Assembly (NCBI RefSeq): GCF_963678635.1 | Contig: NC_087071.1 | Location: 44,439,095 to 44,503,094 of the forward strand | Length of the DNA: 64,000 bases | Source: Symsagittifera roscoffensis | Taxonomy: Eukaryota; Xenacoelomorpha; Acoela; Convolutidae | Direction of reading: 5' to 3' | Shown here: positions 11,391 through 24,583 of the stretch, piece by piece | Numbering within the stretch: the stretch's first letter is position 1 | Layout of the letters: every line of letters starts with the position of its first letter | Notes under the pieces: generated by a model | Told to the model about the DNA's origin: nothing | The model's database searches: none | The model's input: the letters and a program-made list of their open reading frames with translations, nothing else | Made by a program: the position numbers and the translations under genes

Positions 11391-12066
11391 AATGCTAATT
11401 GTACAATTTTATAATATGGAAACTGCATGACTAGCATTTGTTGTTGGTAACAACAAAACTTTTTCCAAATAATTTGAAATTGCCCCCCCCCCCAAAAAAA
11501 TAGTTTTCTAACCGTAAATCAAATTTTGTACTGAAACGAACATTTTTCAAAAAAAATTTTTGCATGCAAAATTTAATTTTATGTGTGCATAACGCAGATC
11601 TGGATACACTAATATTGAATTTTCTTGATCAATGTGTAAAAATTTAAAGTTACAAATTTTCAAAATATTCACTGCTGAAAATTTCTGCCCAAAATTTAAA
11701 GTTTGATACTTTCCTTGTATCATTTGTGTAAGACACTATTTAGACATTTCAGGCCGTGTCCAATGCACTAAAAATGCGCGACGATCAAATTTTTGGTTAT
11801 TCTACGTTTTACGTTTGAGTAACAAGGTTTTTGTCATTTGTGTTTGATTGAGAACACAGCCAAAGAGTTTTGAGAAATTAAAATATAAAAAATCAATGTT
11901 TTTGTTTCATGGAGAAGTTTTGGTCATACAATTTGCAAATATGAAAAATCACTAATCAAAGATCTTTCATGCAACTTTCTGTACTTATGGAATTGCATGA
12001 AAAGTGTATGATTAGCATTTTTCCATATAAGAAAATTGTATGATTAGCATTTTTGGTCAACCCGGG
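11391..12066 (+). mobile_element. Family C element (CCCGGG ends), 5'-truncated copy
   Basis: The right end GGTCAACCCGGG (about 12055-12066) and a body collinear with 30560-31289 are present. ATACAATT/AATTGTAT motifs followed by AGCATTTTT flank the core. The left terminus is missing or decayed. Confidence 0.55.
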
Positions 12067-12539
12067 TTGTTGCGGAATCAGTTTGGGGAATCAGAAATTA
12101 CAAAATTTGTCTTCGTAATGCTGGGTTAAATTTCAATATAACTTATTCTAAATATTTGTATATAAGTCTTATAATTAAGAACATCCTAGTCGTTGCTACG
12201 TTTTTTCTTTTTTAAAATGTTTTTCTTTTTTTTCTGAAATAATTAGCAATTTTGGACAAGTGTATAAATTTTTCACGAACTTTAAGTTCGGCCAAATCAC
12301 TATCGTTTGGGCTGAAGTTTAGTTTTCTGAAGAATCCGGGTAAACTTTTAATGGTGACCCGCAGTGACAAAAAAGGATAAAAATTGATTGTAGTCTGAAA
12401 AATCTACAGACTAACGTAATTTTGGAATTGATTTACCCCCAACCAGTTTGCAAACGATAATCGATTCCATACATATAGACTTGAATCTGTTTTATCAAAA
12501 ATGAGTAGATTTAATGCCCAAATAATCAAGTTTTCTATT

Positions 12540-13200
12540 CTATAAAACCTGTAATTAGTCTGTAGATTATCTGCATATAATCAGTACATAATATTCTGTA
12601 TGTATTCCGTATATAATCTGTATATAAATTGTAGAACATCGGTGTAGAACAACCGATTTATTATTCTAAAATTTATAGGGCTTACTCACTCGAGTGAATT
12701 TGTTTCTTCCAATACCGCAAAGTTTCAAGTGTTTACTCTAAACTTTTGCAACCTAAGGATTGCCGCGGTAAGAAAAGTATTTTTTTATGTGGATTTTCTC
12801 AAATGGCAGATGGACTATTACAATTTTAGCGGACTTTTGAAAAACCATTGAAATCAATCGAGAAAATTCAAATTAGAAAAAATAATTTTTATTGACTTTT
12901 TGAATTTTAATGGCTTTGATCTTTCTTCAGATCAAACATCAGCACAAAAGTTAAATCAAAACCTGCACTTTATCCATAATTCAATTTGTTTACATTTATG
13001 CGGACAAACATTTTAGAAAATCAGCAAACAATCTGCATATAAAAATCTTATTGTCTAATTAGAAAAAAGTATAGAATCTGTACATTTTTTGACTGTAATC
13101 TTTATATAGTCTGTATTTTGATTTAAGCTAACCTGTATATGAAGTTTAGATGATCTGTATATAACCTGCATGCAAGCTAATAATAGCATGTACGAAAGCT
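12540..13200. repeat. Degenerate TATAATCTGTATATAA-type repeats
   Basis: Irregular copies of ATCTGCATATAA and ATAATCTGTATATAA recur at 12560-12640 and again at 13025-13180, separated by unrelated sequence. They are probably a decayed minisatellite. Confidence 0.4.
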
Positions 13201-13229
13201 GATGAGAAAACATCATTGGTCATCAATGA

Positions 13230-13727
13230 TTACAGGGGAAAAATCAGTTGAAAATTGCTCGGGTAAATTTTTGTCCGGAAAAACTTCGATTTCTGCACAG
13301 GACATTTTTTACAGATTTTTGTATCACTCCAAATTTATTGTTGTCCGAAGGTCAAATTTGAAAAATACTCCACCTGTGACGATTATTTAAAAAAAATTAT
13401 GGGGTTTAGTTTTTGCCAACTTAGCCAGTTTGTGACCATTAACGCGCAATATATTTCGTGCCACTAACGCGTAAGCGGAGATCCAATACATGTCATAAAT
13501 TTTTTCAAATTCAACTGAAGCTTGGTCTATGGCCAACGGAATAGATTGCTTTATGCTGAAGATATAACTTTATACTTTACATAGCGTGTGAGGGCATGAT
13601 TTTCAAAAAACTCAAGAAAAGTCAAAAATCTTTTTTTTTTGTCAATTTTTTAACAAGAATCATACGGTATAGACCTTACAAGGCAATCAGAGCTTTCAGG
13701 GTTTCACCCTGATACGAGCAGTCTTGC
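13230..13727 (+). mobile_element. Family A element, diverged copy
   Basis: The core (ATTAACGCGCAATATATTTC, then AACGCGTAAGCGGAGAT) and the 3' end (hairpin TCAGGGTTTCACCCTGA, then TACGAGCAGTCTTG) are clear. The 5' end is too diverged to place exactly. It appears older than the copies at 19250 and 22697. Confidence 0.6.
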
Positions 13728-14518
13728 TATAACTAAGATTTTGTAGTTTTACTATATAACATAACATCTTTGAAATCTGTATAAATTTTCAGAGATAATT
13801 GATTTTTATACTTTTTTGTCACTGCGGTCATGCAACAATTTTATTAAGTGGGCGTTTGCTCACTGATATAAGCCAACTGAATTATAGACAGTTTCCATTT
13901 GTTTTCTATCCTCAACAACAAAAAACCTAAGTCTCGAAAATTTGAGGTTTTCAAATTGTAACAATTTGAAATGTGTCTTCTGTTCAATGCGGTCGACGAA
14001 GCTGAGTTACTATGAATGAAGTTGAATTTGGCCAGTTGCTGTTAAAGCTAGTAACAAAGACGGCTATAAAGTAACACATAAGTAACACTAAAAATTAAAA
14101 TCTGATCTGCTGAAAATCTTACTTATTTCAGATCTTGTGCAGATATGATCCATGTTTCATTTGAACATCATCACGTCTATTTCTTTTCTGGGACAAATAT
14201 GGATTTTGTCAAAAGTCCAGACCTGCTCAAGACCAGAATCAGACCTGCTCACGTGCGGAGCGGAGCTAGCATGCATTAGTCAGTTCTCGTTCAGAAATGC
14301 ACAGACCTGAGGCTGGCCGCTAGTATCTTTACACGATAACATCCGAGAGACATGCGTAGTCCCTATCCTGAATTTCACCAGTCTAGATCTCAACAGTTGA
14401 GTTCAATTCAGGACTGGCCAAAAGTTTCACTTCAATTATTGTTAATACGAACTCCCAATCTATTTGAAATGCCAAAAAAAGAAAATGAAGAGAAGGACAG
14501 GTATCCAAATGTAAAACA

Positions 14519-14995
14519 AGGATAGCGGTTACTGTGCAAGTAGCACAGAATTTTCCGATCATAGTCTTAAAAAATACAACAATTTTTTTTCAAGTTAAGG
14601 TCTTTTGTTTTGTCGTGGTGTGATAAAAGGAGCTGAACGAAAAAATAAAGATTATGCAAATTCGACAGCCATAGTAAAATACGCAAATTGGAAAGTGTTT
14701 TTCTAGAAAAATGACTAGTAAAAATTGTTGCATTTTTTTGAGTTTTTGAGCTCTGTCTGCTCGAATTTAGACAAAGAACAAAAAATTTGAAACAAGTTTT
14801 TCTCTACATAGAAAAAAGATTTAAAATATATAAATATCGTTCTAATCACTACTACATTGATTTAATATGATATAACTTTCAACTCTCTCCAATTATTATT
14901 TTTGGTTGCTGATTTTGCGTGGAAAACAAAAGAAAAAAGAGAAAAAATCCAAAACGATCAAATACAAAGCTCCTGGCATTTTCAATAGTCGGAAC
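14519..14995 (-). mobile_element. Family B element, full-length candidate
   Basis: On the minus strand the element starts GTTCCGACT (complement of 14987-14995). It ends with a subterminal TCGGAA followed by the hairpin CTGTGC-TACTT-GCACAG (14532-14548) and AACCGCTATCC. It has the same layout as family A but a different hairpin. There is no coding capacity. Confidence 0.5.
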
Positions 14996-15954
14996 AACAA
15001 TTAATGATTATGCGGGATGATAATTCAGATAAAATCTGAAAATTGAATTTAATTTCTAAGTGAAATAACGGAATACTTTTAAACGGTAAAATCAACGAAA
15101 CTGTTTATAAACAAAAACGATTGCCAAAAAGCTTTAATTGTGTTATCAAAACACTAAAAGTTTTTGTTAATTTGTCTTAATATGCATTTAACTGAATTTT
15201 ACTTGGAGGTGACAAATGTTATCTAAACAAAAAACACAAATTGATGTGACAAAAAAATAGCATGTTGCAATTTTTCCAGACATGAATATGTTTTAACCAA
15301 CTCTGAATTAATCTGAGGCAAATAATCCCGAATTATTAACCCACAATAAGCCTAGAATTTAAAATCGCAGAATTCCACAAAAATTTCGCATGATTGAACA
15401 TTTTGAGCAAACTAAAGAATATTTTTGAGAAAAATTTTCCGAAATGTTTTTTTTTTAGATTTTCTCTGCTAAAGTAGAAAAAATTCGTGACTTTTTTTTG
15501 CGCATTTTTTGATTTCAAATGAAAAATTCGACGCTTCAAAAGCTCAAGTTCCCAAAATTTTTTCAAATAGAATGAAAAAAAATGTTTTGGTCGTCAAAAA
15601 ACTTTGGAAAATTATCATCTGTATTGGAAAAATTTCTGAATTTTTTCCCGCGGAATTTCACTTGTTCCGTAAAAAGGCCCGCATAATTATTGAAAATTGT
15701 CCGAATTCCGCAAAGCATAGTTTAACTAATAATACCCGCAAATTTTGCCAAGACTGGTTTCAACTAGCTCTTCGTTGTCGGATCAAAACTTGAAAGTCAC
15801 ATTTTCTTGTTTAGTTTTATAGCAATAAGGGACTTCCTTAAGTTTAAGCGACGTTGTTGAGAAAAATAAAATAAATTTCAGCTACCTCATTTTTCTAAGA
15901 AGATGTTCTTATCGTTGAACATTAGCGCATTTCATACTCAATTTCAGAGGTTTT

Positions 15955-16015
15955 TGGCTCGGAAGTGGTTCGAACCCCGCAGCTGGTGGTGATTTTTTTG
16001 TAGGATGTGCGGATC
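15955..16015 (+). repeat. B-box-like tRNA remnant (weak)
   Basis: GTGGTTCGAACCCCGCAG resembles a tRNA T arm. No matching A box, anticodon arm or acceptor stem is seen, so it is not a tRNA gene. Confidence 0.2.
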
Positions 16016-17341
16016 CATCTTTTATTTACTGCAGCGTCATCATGAACTGGTACCTCCTTGTTTTTTTTTCAACCAAAGCAAATAATAATTATTATATTAT
16101 AATTTTTGTGGAGCCAGAAATTTATAATCAAACATTTTATAGAATTGTGCATTTACAGTTTAGATCGCTTTGGAAGATTATCAACAAGGCATCAGAATGT
16201 CAGGTGACTTCTCCAAAGTTCATGCGGGTTTCATGTAGCAGTAACCGAAAACATCGGTATTTGAAAGTCTGTTACTTGGTCTTAATTTACGATTTCTGTC
16301 GCTTGAGCCATTGGATGACGAGTTGGCCCAGACTTAAGTAAACGAAGACTGAATGCTTAAGCTTGAGTTTTGATTCATATTGTTTCTGCTTGATTGGGTT
16401 TAAATTTCTTCATTAATTCAGTTAATGTATACATTGAGTTCTTGGACAGAAACAAGGCATAAGACCTAGGCCATGGCAAAAACACGAAAAATACAAAAAC
16501 TGGGCCATGAAAAAGGTACAGCAAACAGTCGCTCTCTTTCAATGACCTGGCCAAAACATCATTCATTTACAGAATGGGCAATTTTAGTTGCAACTAGAAA
16601 ACCGATAGCTTGCTTTCTCCAGATCTTCTACAAATTAGAAAATCTGCAAGGCTGTCTTGTCTGATGATAGTATGTTTTTTATCCACAAAATCAAGACTCT
16701 TGAAGCTCTCCTGCTTCAAATAATGATTTGAAATAAAAAGAGGTGCAAACAGTGGTTTTACTTTTCAAGATCTGTTTGTTGAAAGCTCACGTGATATCTT
16801 TTCAAGCTCTTTTTTGATCAGGCAGTTGTATAACAGAATAGCTAATGATCAAGCAAACGCTCGACTTCAAACACTTCTCGGAAGCTTCAATATCTTCATC
16901 TGACGATCTGAAGATGAGCAGACCTGTCATCTCTATTCAAACAGTCGTCTCTTCGGGCGTTTTTTTTGCATGTTTTGCAAGTTATGTTTGAAGAGGTATT
17001 TAACTCAAAACATACTTTTTCTTCATTACTTGAATTGAGTATTTTATTTTGCTGCAATGAACAACAATGAAAATTTATATCTGAAGAAAAATCTAAAAAA
17101 AACTAGGCAATCTACTCTTGACGTTTTAATTTTTTGATGTTGATTTTTTTTGTTTTCATTTTGAAAAAATGAACACGTTTTTTAACCATTTCAAGTCTCT
17201 TTATCATCATTTTATTGTCTTTTTCGAAACAATTTTTTTATAATGCTTTGATAAAAAAAACAACGTGATGTTGTAGACAGGGGCGTTGCGATTGAATAAA
17301 TAGATTTAGCTTGTTCGGATGAGGGGTTGGTGGTGGTGGTT

Positions 17342-17357
17342 GGGGGGGGGGGGGGGG
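17342..17357 (+). repeat. Poly-G tract
   Basis: A 16-nt G run preceded by GGTGGTGGTGGTTG. It could form a G-quadruplex. Similar G or C runs mark other repeat edges in the window. Confidence 0.9.
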
Positions 17358-18168
17358 TGCTCATTTGCAGCTCAAACAATCAGCGTAAAAATTCAAATAC
17401 CTAAATATAGTTGCCATCATTTTTTAAGGCATTTTTGGCTAATGGGAAAGTCGCCATCAATTTATTTGCTTCGGAAATGATTCTAACATCCGTTAGCGAT
17501 TATGCATACCCTCAAAAATGTTCACACGAAACTTTATTGGCTTGTTTTATAGTTTTGTGTCCCAAATTATCATAAGAAATTCATGATTAAATTAGTTTGA
17601 TCTAGTAAACAACAAAAAAACTAGGAGAACTAAAATTGGACGCCAAATAAAACATACATAATTTGTTTTCGTATTCAACTCATTCTGTTTCAATCTCCAA
17701 AATTTCCTTTTTGTGCCGCAAACTTATTTATTTGTGCTTTTTACCAAAACTTTTAAATCGTTTCATATATAGAGGTGAGAAAGTTTTCAACCTTATCAAA
17801 CTGTGTGGAAAATGGATCAAAACCTAACAAACTGTGGCTTAGGTTTTCTGAGGGGGTGAAATTAGGCGATAGATTGCGGCTTTTGTAGGCCAAACAATTC
17901 TATTATAGGACTTTGCAGGGTTCAATAGCCAGTAAAATTAATCAATAAAAAATGATTGCAAATTCTGTTTGAAGATGTGTTAAACTGATTGTATTTATGC
18001 TTTTTACATGATATTTCGTGATGATATAAGACCAAAACGAAGGTATTAGAGTTGAGAAAATAGGCACGCATATTAGCAAATGCATTTTTCCTTTTAATGT
18101 TTCCCATTATAAGTACATTTTTGTTTTAAAATTCTGGCTAAGACTGTTGTAGATCAAATCAAAAATAT

Positions 18169-18716
18169 AACAAGACTGCTCGTATGAGTTTCCACACGTA
18201 TCAGGGCGAAACCCTGAAAGTTCCGACTGCCTTTTAACGAGCAGTAATAACATAAACAACATAAAAAAATTAAATGAAACAAAATAAAATGAAAAACTTT
18301 TTTTTTTAATTTGAAAATTTTTCTGTGAAATTTTTTGTACGCCATATAAAGTACAAAACAAAAGATTTCGCTCCTTGTAACAAATCAATCATGGCAAAAA
18401 AGCTTCTTTCAACCAATTTGGAACGATTTCTATGACAGATTAAATCTCCGCTTACGCGTTAATAGCGCGAATTATATCGCGCGTTAATTGTTCCAAATTG
18501 GTAAAAATGGCAATCTTTGAACCCCATAACTTTACGAGAAATGATCACAGGTGAAATATCTTTTCAAATTTGAGCTCAGGACAACAATACTTTTCGGAAT
18601 GATAAAAAAAAAAAGTTCCGTCAAAAATGGCTAGTTAAAAAGTCGAAATTTGTCTGAAGAAAAAAAAACCACCCCGAGCACAAATATTCCGTTACTTTCG
18701 TATGGAAAGTCAAAAC
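18169..18716 (-). mobile_element. Family A element, minus copy with 3' insertion
   Basis: Nearly full length. The 3' hairpin reads TCAGGGTTTCGCCCTGA on the minus strand. An extra piece of about 17 bp repeating the terminal CGTAT/ATACG lies between hairpin and terminus. The 5' subterminal motif is altered (GTTTTGACT). Confidence 0.75.
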
Positions 18717-19249
18717 AACAAGTTAACGATGAAATGTCGTTAGCTTCAATACCATCTACTTCTTTTACACAAGCAACCAAATGTGTTACATTACGAGAAG
18801 TAGCGTATTAAGGCACAGGTTGGCCTTGCCCTTGTGTTTAGAAGGGACAATTCTGTTAATTGCAAGTTGTTTTGTTTCAAACCAACTCGCATTAGTTAAT
18901 CCTTAAGTTCAGAAAATTTCATTTGCTCAAAGGAAGGCAAACTCCACTATTGAACATCAAAAGTGTAAAGTTATGAAAAACGTGATCGACTAATAATTTC
19001 GAAAAGGAAAAAAGAAAATAGTTGCTATTTCAGTACTTAAACTTTTTATTAAGGCAAATAAACCTGAAAAAAAAGCTAGTTTGTCGCTTAAAGTTTTCGA
19101 ATTTTCCAACATTGAATCAAAAGCTAGTTCAGCACAGAACTTTTTGACTTCATCGTTGAATGTGATTGCTGTTTTTTCATTTTTAATCCCTAATTTTTTT
19201 AAGGAAAATCAACCCTCGGTGGTATTACCATTTTTAATATAGAGTTTTT

Positions 19250-19791
19250 GTTCCGACTTTCGATATGAAAGTAACGGAATATTTGTGCTCGGGGTGGGTT
19301 TTTTTTTCTTCTACAAATTTCGACTTTTTAACTAGCCATTTTTGACCGAAATTTTTTTATCATTCGAAAGCTATTGTTGTCTTGAGTTTAATTTTGAAAA
19401 GATATTTCACCTGCAAAAATTTTTTGTAAAGTTATGAGGGTTTAAAAATTGCCATTTTGGCCATTTTGACCAATTTGGGACAATTAACGCGCGATATCAT
19501 TCGCGCTATTAAAGTGTAAGCGGAGATTTAATCCGTCTAATCGTTCCAAATTGGTTGAAAGAAGCTTATTGCCCATAAATTATCTGTTACAAGGAGTAAA
19601 ATCTATTGTTTTGTACTTTATATGGCGTGTGGGGGGATGATTTTCATAGAAAAATTTTCAAGTTTTATAAGAAAATTTTTTCATTTTATTTTATTTAATT
19701 TAATTTTTTTATGTTATGTTATTACTGCTCCATAAACGTTAAAAGGCAGTCGGAACTTTCAGGGCTTCGCCCTGATACGAGCAGTCTTGTT
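19250..19791 (+). mobile_element. Family A element, full-length copy
   Basis: Layout: 5' GTTCCGACT; hairpin ACTTTC-GATAT-GAAAGT; AACGGAATATTTGTGCTCGG; core ATTAACGCGCGATAT..CGCGCTATTAA; a GGCGTGTGGGGGGATGATTT block; 3' subterminal AGTCGGAAC; hairpin TCAGGGC-TTC-GCCCTGA; terminal TACGAGCAGTCTTGTT. T-rich DNA flanks both ends and no target-site duplication is obvious. No coding capacity. The architecture matches what is described for Helentron-associated non-autonomous elements; this is inference. Confidence 0.8.
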
Positions 19792-20252
19792 AGGTTATGT
19801 GAATGTTTTGTTGTTCAATTTCAGAATTTTTTATTTATCTTTTTCTTAGATCAATTTGAGATGAAACAACGATCAGATTTGCCATTTACGACCAATTATT
19901 CACTCGGTAAACATATGCTAGATAGGGCGTGTCAATATGTAGCTGACAGGTTTAGAAAAATCTTTTCAAATTAATCAGGTTTCTAATATTGCTCATTTGA
20001 CTATTAAGCAAAAACAGGGTTTTATAACCGAAGTTTTTTGTAATTTTTTGTGGGCTCTTTATAAATGCTTATAATTTTATGTTTTTCCTTGTGGTTGGTT
20101 CGATTTTTAAAATTATTTTAGAGATAATTTCCTCCCACATACCCTTTTGAAAACACTCTCTTTCTGCTCTGAGATATCCGTTGTAGTAAGTATGATGTTT
20201 AAAAAATTACTTTGTTGCTGATCTAATTATCCAACTTACGACTTATTAGCAA

Positions 20253-21191
20253 CCCGGGTTGACCAAAACTTCTAATCATACAATTTCCATTTATGAAAAA
20301 CTTCTTGTCATACAATTCCATACAATGCCATACGTACAGAACATTGTATGAAATCTCTATGATAAACATTTTTCCATATATGAAAATTGTATGATAGGTT
20401 TTTTTCCATAAACCAAAAATTTCGATTTTTTCTTTCTAAATTTTTTTTCTGAAAAATTTTCGGTTGTGTTTGCAACCGAACACAAGTGACAAAGACCTTG
20501 ATTACTCAAAGCACCAAAGGTTGTACGGTCTTGCATTTACAAAGCATAGCAAACGACCTGAAATTGGGTGTTTTTCACAATTGATATAACAAAAGTAACG
20601 AACTTTTATTTTTTGGCAAAATTTTTTAATGATGATTATTTTAAATTTTTGATTTTTCAAGTTACCAGACATTGATCAAGGCTTACATTAACACCCCATG
20701 CAAAAGAAATAGGAAATTTCAGCGTTTTTCAAAAGAAAAATTTAGTGAAAGAAATTAAAAGCCAATTTTATCGTATCCAGGACTACGTTATGCACACAAA
20801 ATATTAAGTTTTGTATGCAAAAAAAAAAATTTCGAAAAATGTTTGTTTGCGTACGAAATTCGATTTGCGGTTGAAAAAAAAACAAAAATTTTTTGGGCCA
20901 AATTTTCAAAATTACTTGAAAATTTTTTTGTGTCGCCATCAAAAAAATGCCCGTCATACAATTCCCATATATGGGAATTGTATGATAAGCATTTTTTTTA
21001 AAAAAAACGAGAACATCAGTTTTTTATCACCCGACTGTTTTATAAGAATCAAACATCCACAGAAATAAGTTTATACCAGTTTTCAACCATTTTTAGAAAT
21101 TGTATGAAAATTGTATGACAAGCATTTTTCCATACACTTGATGAATGGAATTGTATGATAACCATTTTCGGTGTATGGAGGTCAACCCGGG
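20253..21191 (-). mobile_element. Family C element (CCCGGG ends), full length
   Basis: 939 bp between CCCGGGTTGACC (20253-20264) and its inverse GGTCAACCCGGG (21180-21191). Both subterminal regions hold repeated ATCATACAATT / AATTGTATGAT motifs joined to AGCATTTTTCCATA. At 20954-20985 these make a 32-bp perfect palindrome (half-site TCATACAATTCCCATA). The copy is inverted relative to 30349-31289. No open frame of useful length. Confidence 0.75.
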
Positions 21192-21282
21192 AAAATTGGT
21201 AATAAACGCTGGAAAAATTATTTCCCGAAAAAAATAACTCAAGCTTGATATAGTTTCAATCGTTTTTGTTCCGTTGTTCCGT

Positions 21283-21556
21283 GAGGCGACAACTTGTCGA
21301 AAATGGCATTTTTTAACTCAGCGACAACTTGCATCGGGCGATGATTTTGACCAGGCGACAATTTCTATCTGTAGATTAACCAAATAGCAAATACTGATTC
21401 ACGCGCGCTATTCCTCTCGTGACAAATTTAAGCGCAGTGGAGCGAGCAGTTATTGCTATTTGACAACGTCTTGTTACGAATTGGCGCTTTTTTAAACACT
21501 ACCAAGGGTCGCTTTCGATCAATTGCCGCTTTCGACAAAATGTCGCCTTGCTTTTT
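21283..21556. mobile_element. Small GGCGACAA inverted-repeat element
   Basis: Starts AGGCGACAACTTGTCG and ends CGACAAAATGTCGCCTT, an imperfect terminal inverted repeat. More GCGACAACTT and GGCGACAATTT units lie inside. The first unit is itself palindromic (CGACAA-C-TTGTCG). Confidence 0.45.
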
Positions 21557-22696
21557 CATCAACCTTTGTTTTACTTCGGACTCTGTAGCCTTTTGTATTA
21601 AAATTGCCGAAATTGTTCGATAGGTAGAGCAAGCATGTCTCTAGTTTAGTACGGCGTTTTAAGAAATAACTTTTCTATAACTTTTGATTTAATTAAACTT
21701 AAGACTATACTTTTGTCCATGCTGTCTGGCGAATTATTTTTGTTTTTTTTCTTCTATTCTGCAGTTACTTTCCAGTTACTTTTCCCATTAGACTGACTAG
21801 TGGTTGTCAATTGGACTGTGATTAATTGCATTAAAGGTTGGGATTACTACTGGCTGGCCTGCAAAAAGGGGTAAAACTAATTCAAAGTGACGTTAAATTG
21901 TTCTTCAGCAGCGCTGAGACCAAACCCGGTGTTGGGTTTGATTGATGTTACATTTGTCTAATTCCGTCTCATAAACAAAATGGACATTTGATTTGCAGCT
22001 AAATTTTTATAATTTGCAGAAAATTGTCTCATTCAGTCTTCATCTCTTTCTATAGAAACCTTTTTCAGTGGCTTTCATCAAAAAAATTTCCTCTTTATCT
22101 TTAACAATTGTTTTTGTTTTCAATAGTATCATACCTTAATCATCTCAGCAATCCATATTCAAATTGCTCAAATCCAAGAAAAACAGACTGAGTTTTAGAG
22201 AGAGGAGTTTGGTAAAGTTTTATTGATTTAGAAACATATTTTTATTTAGCAATAACAACTTTGAGACTGCCCGAATCAGGGCAACATCCTAAATTACGAT
22301 AAATTTTGGAAATTCTAATTTTTTTTCTAAAACAAATTCAAACTGATCCTTTTTTCTTAGTTTTCATCCACAGCCAACGTAAAAGACAAAATATTATACT
22401 TCAAATCTGGAAACACAATATTTGGATCAATGAGTCTGCTTCAAATCAGTTTGAAATGAAGTCTGAGCCGGATTAATTAGCCTTCTTTGCTACGCGGTCA
22501 AAGATAAGTGGAAATTTTGCGCGTATTAACCATTCCAATTCTTGCATAAAATAACTTCAACGTGCATATTTTCTGTTAGACTTCTAAAAATAAGTTGCAA
22601 AATTGTGGCAGTAATTGCATTCGAAAAACAAGAAATCAGGAAAGTGGACTACATATTTAATTTTCAATTGTGTTGTTTGTTGTTTTGCCTGATTTT

Positions 22697-23229
22697 GTTC
22701 CGACTTTCGATACGAAAGTAACGGAATATTTGTGCTCGGGGTGGGTTTTTTTTTCTTCAGACAAATTTCGACTTTTTAACTAGCCATTTTTGACGGAATT
22801 TTTTTTATATCATTCGAAAGGTATTGTTGTCCTGAGCTCAAATTTGAAAAGATATTTCACCTGTAATCATTTTTCGTAAAGTTACGGGGGTTTAAAGATT
22901 GCCATTTTGGTCAATTTGGGACAATTAACGCGCGATATATTTCGCGCTAATAACGCGTAAGCGGAGAGTTAATCCGTCTTAGAAATCGTTCCAAATTAGT
23001 TAAAAGAAGCTTGTTTGCCGTAATTGGTTTATTACAAGGAGCGAAATCTATCCTATTGTACTTAATATGGCGTGTGGGGGGATGATTTTCATAAAAAATT
23101 TTAAATTTTAGAAAAAAAAATTTTCATTTTGTTTTATTTCATTGAATTTTTTAATGTTATTACTGCTCCATAAACCTTAAAGGGCAGTCGGAACATTCAG
23201 GGCTTCGCCCTGATACGAGCAGTTTTGTT
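22697..23229 (+). mobile_element. Family A element, best-preserved copy
   Basis: Same order as the copy at 19250. The 5' hairpin is perfect (ACTTTCG-ATA-CGAAAGT), as is the 3' hairpin (TCAGGGC-TTC-GCCCTGA). A good reference for the family consensus. Confidence 0.82.
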
Positions 23230-24583
23230 ATAGTTTGAGCATGAAAACTAGATTGAAGAGTTATTGATGATTTTTGAAAATCAAAATGAGTGGAGTAGTG
23301 TTGTAGTAGAAAACACAAAATGTGTAATACACCGTTATATTCAATTTTCTGAAGCTGTTTCTTCTATTAATTGAATATTGAAAAATAGGAAAAGCGAACA
23401 CAATTATACACAAGCGAAAAAGTTATTTTTGTTAATGAAATGCAAATCTTGCTCGATAGGATATCTCAAAAATTCCATTGCAAAAAAGTTGTATTTTCAT
23501 AGACATCTGTTTTTTTCTCGGACAGTATTGAGCTTTCTTAAGATTTTTGCCGCGAACTTTGTGCCTTGCACAATTCGCAGAAACGTGAACACAATTGTTG
23601 CACTGAAACTTTTGCATGATCAAAATTCCATCGCAAAACTCTTTTCACATTACTCTTATCTTAACTTTTCAAAACCTTTAAATAGCAAAAATTTCACAGA
23701 TGAACCGGTCCGAATAAAAATATCTCTGAGCATAACTGTTTGGTATTTTTCCCTGTTGTCTTACAAAGCAATTTTTCCGAGACAAGATTCGTGCAATTTT
23801 CACATTCCAACAGCAAAAAAAAATTAAAATCGAATGTTTAGTTGATTTTAATTTTCGGTGTGTTCAATAATTTTACAGTTTAAACTAGTTTTTAGCAGAT
23901 ACTAAGAAAAATCTCCTTCTGTAATATCTTCCCGGCCGGATGAAAAGCTTGAAAAAATTGGCACTAAAGTATGCAAATTATATTTTGGCGGTCTATTGAT
24001 ACTGTTGGAAAATTTTTGTGAAATACGCTGAAAAGGTTTTTAGTAAGGAAAAGGTTATCATAATTTTTTTGTACTGCTAGTTGTCCGAAACTAACTCCAA
24101 ATTTTTGAAAACTATAGATTGCAATTTCAATTATAGACATATATAAATTTTTAAAATTTGGTTGATGAAAAAGTAAGTTTTACAAGAATCTTGCAAGATT
24201 TTTACAAGGCATGCGCTCTCAAAAATTCTGAAGAAAAAAAAATTAAAACTAAAGACCCATAAAGATCCCATCTTCTGTTTTTTTTCGGTTAAAACAAACT
24301 TTATTACTTGCAAGTTAAATTATGGAGTTTTTATTTTGCAGCTTTGTTGAATTTAGACCACAAATGATGCAAAGTACTTGCAAGATTTAACCTCTATCGC
24401 AAAAAAATTGGGAAGGTTTTTTTTCCAAACACGAAACTTTTTTGCTGAAAAGCTGAAAAATGTAATTTTTTTATTAGCAGTCAGCTCGACTGACTTGAGA
24501 CCGTCGGTTGGAGAAATTTTTTTTGTACTGATTGGTTTTTTTAATTTTACATTACAGACATTCAGATAGAATTAGGTGTTATG

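Noticed and set aside
12540-13200. Possible CRISPR-like spaced repeats (ATCTGTATATAA)
   Set aside because: Units and spacing are irregular and the context is eukaryotic. It is a decayed minisatellite.
16042-16664. Two overlapping plus-strand frames around 16.0-16.7 kb
   Set aside because: No splice sites, homology or codon bias. Several frames on both strands are equally open.
23378-23827. Longest uninterrupted frame outside the real genes (149 codons, plus strand)
   Set aside because: It begins at a TTG codon. Its composition (Lys, Ser, Phe, Asn) is what AT-rich noncoding DNA gives, it has no domain or splice context, and base content does not rise as it does in the true exons.
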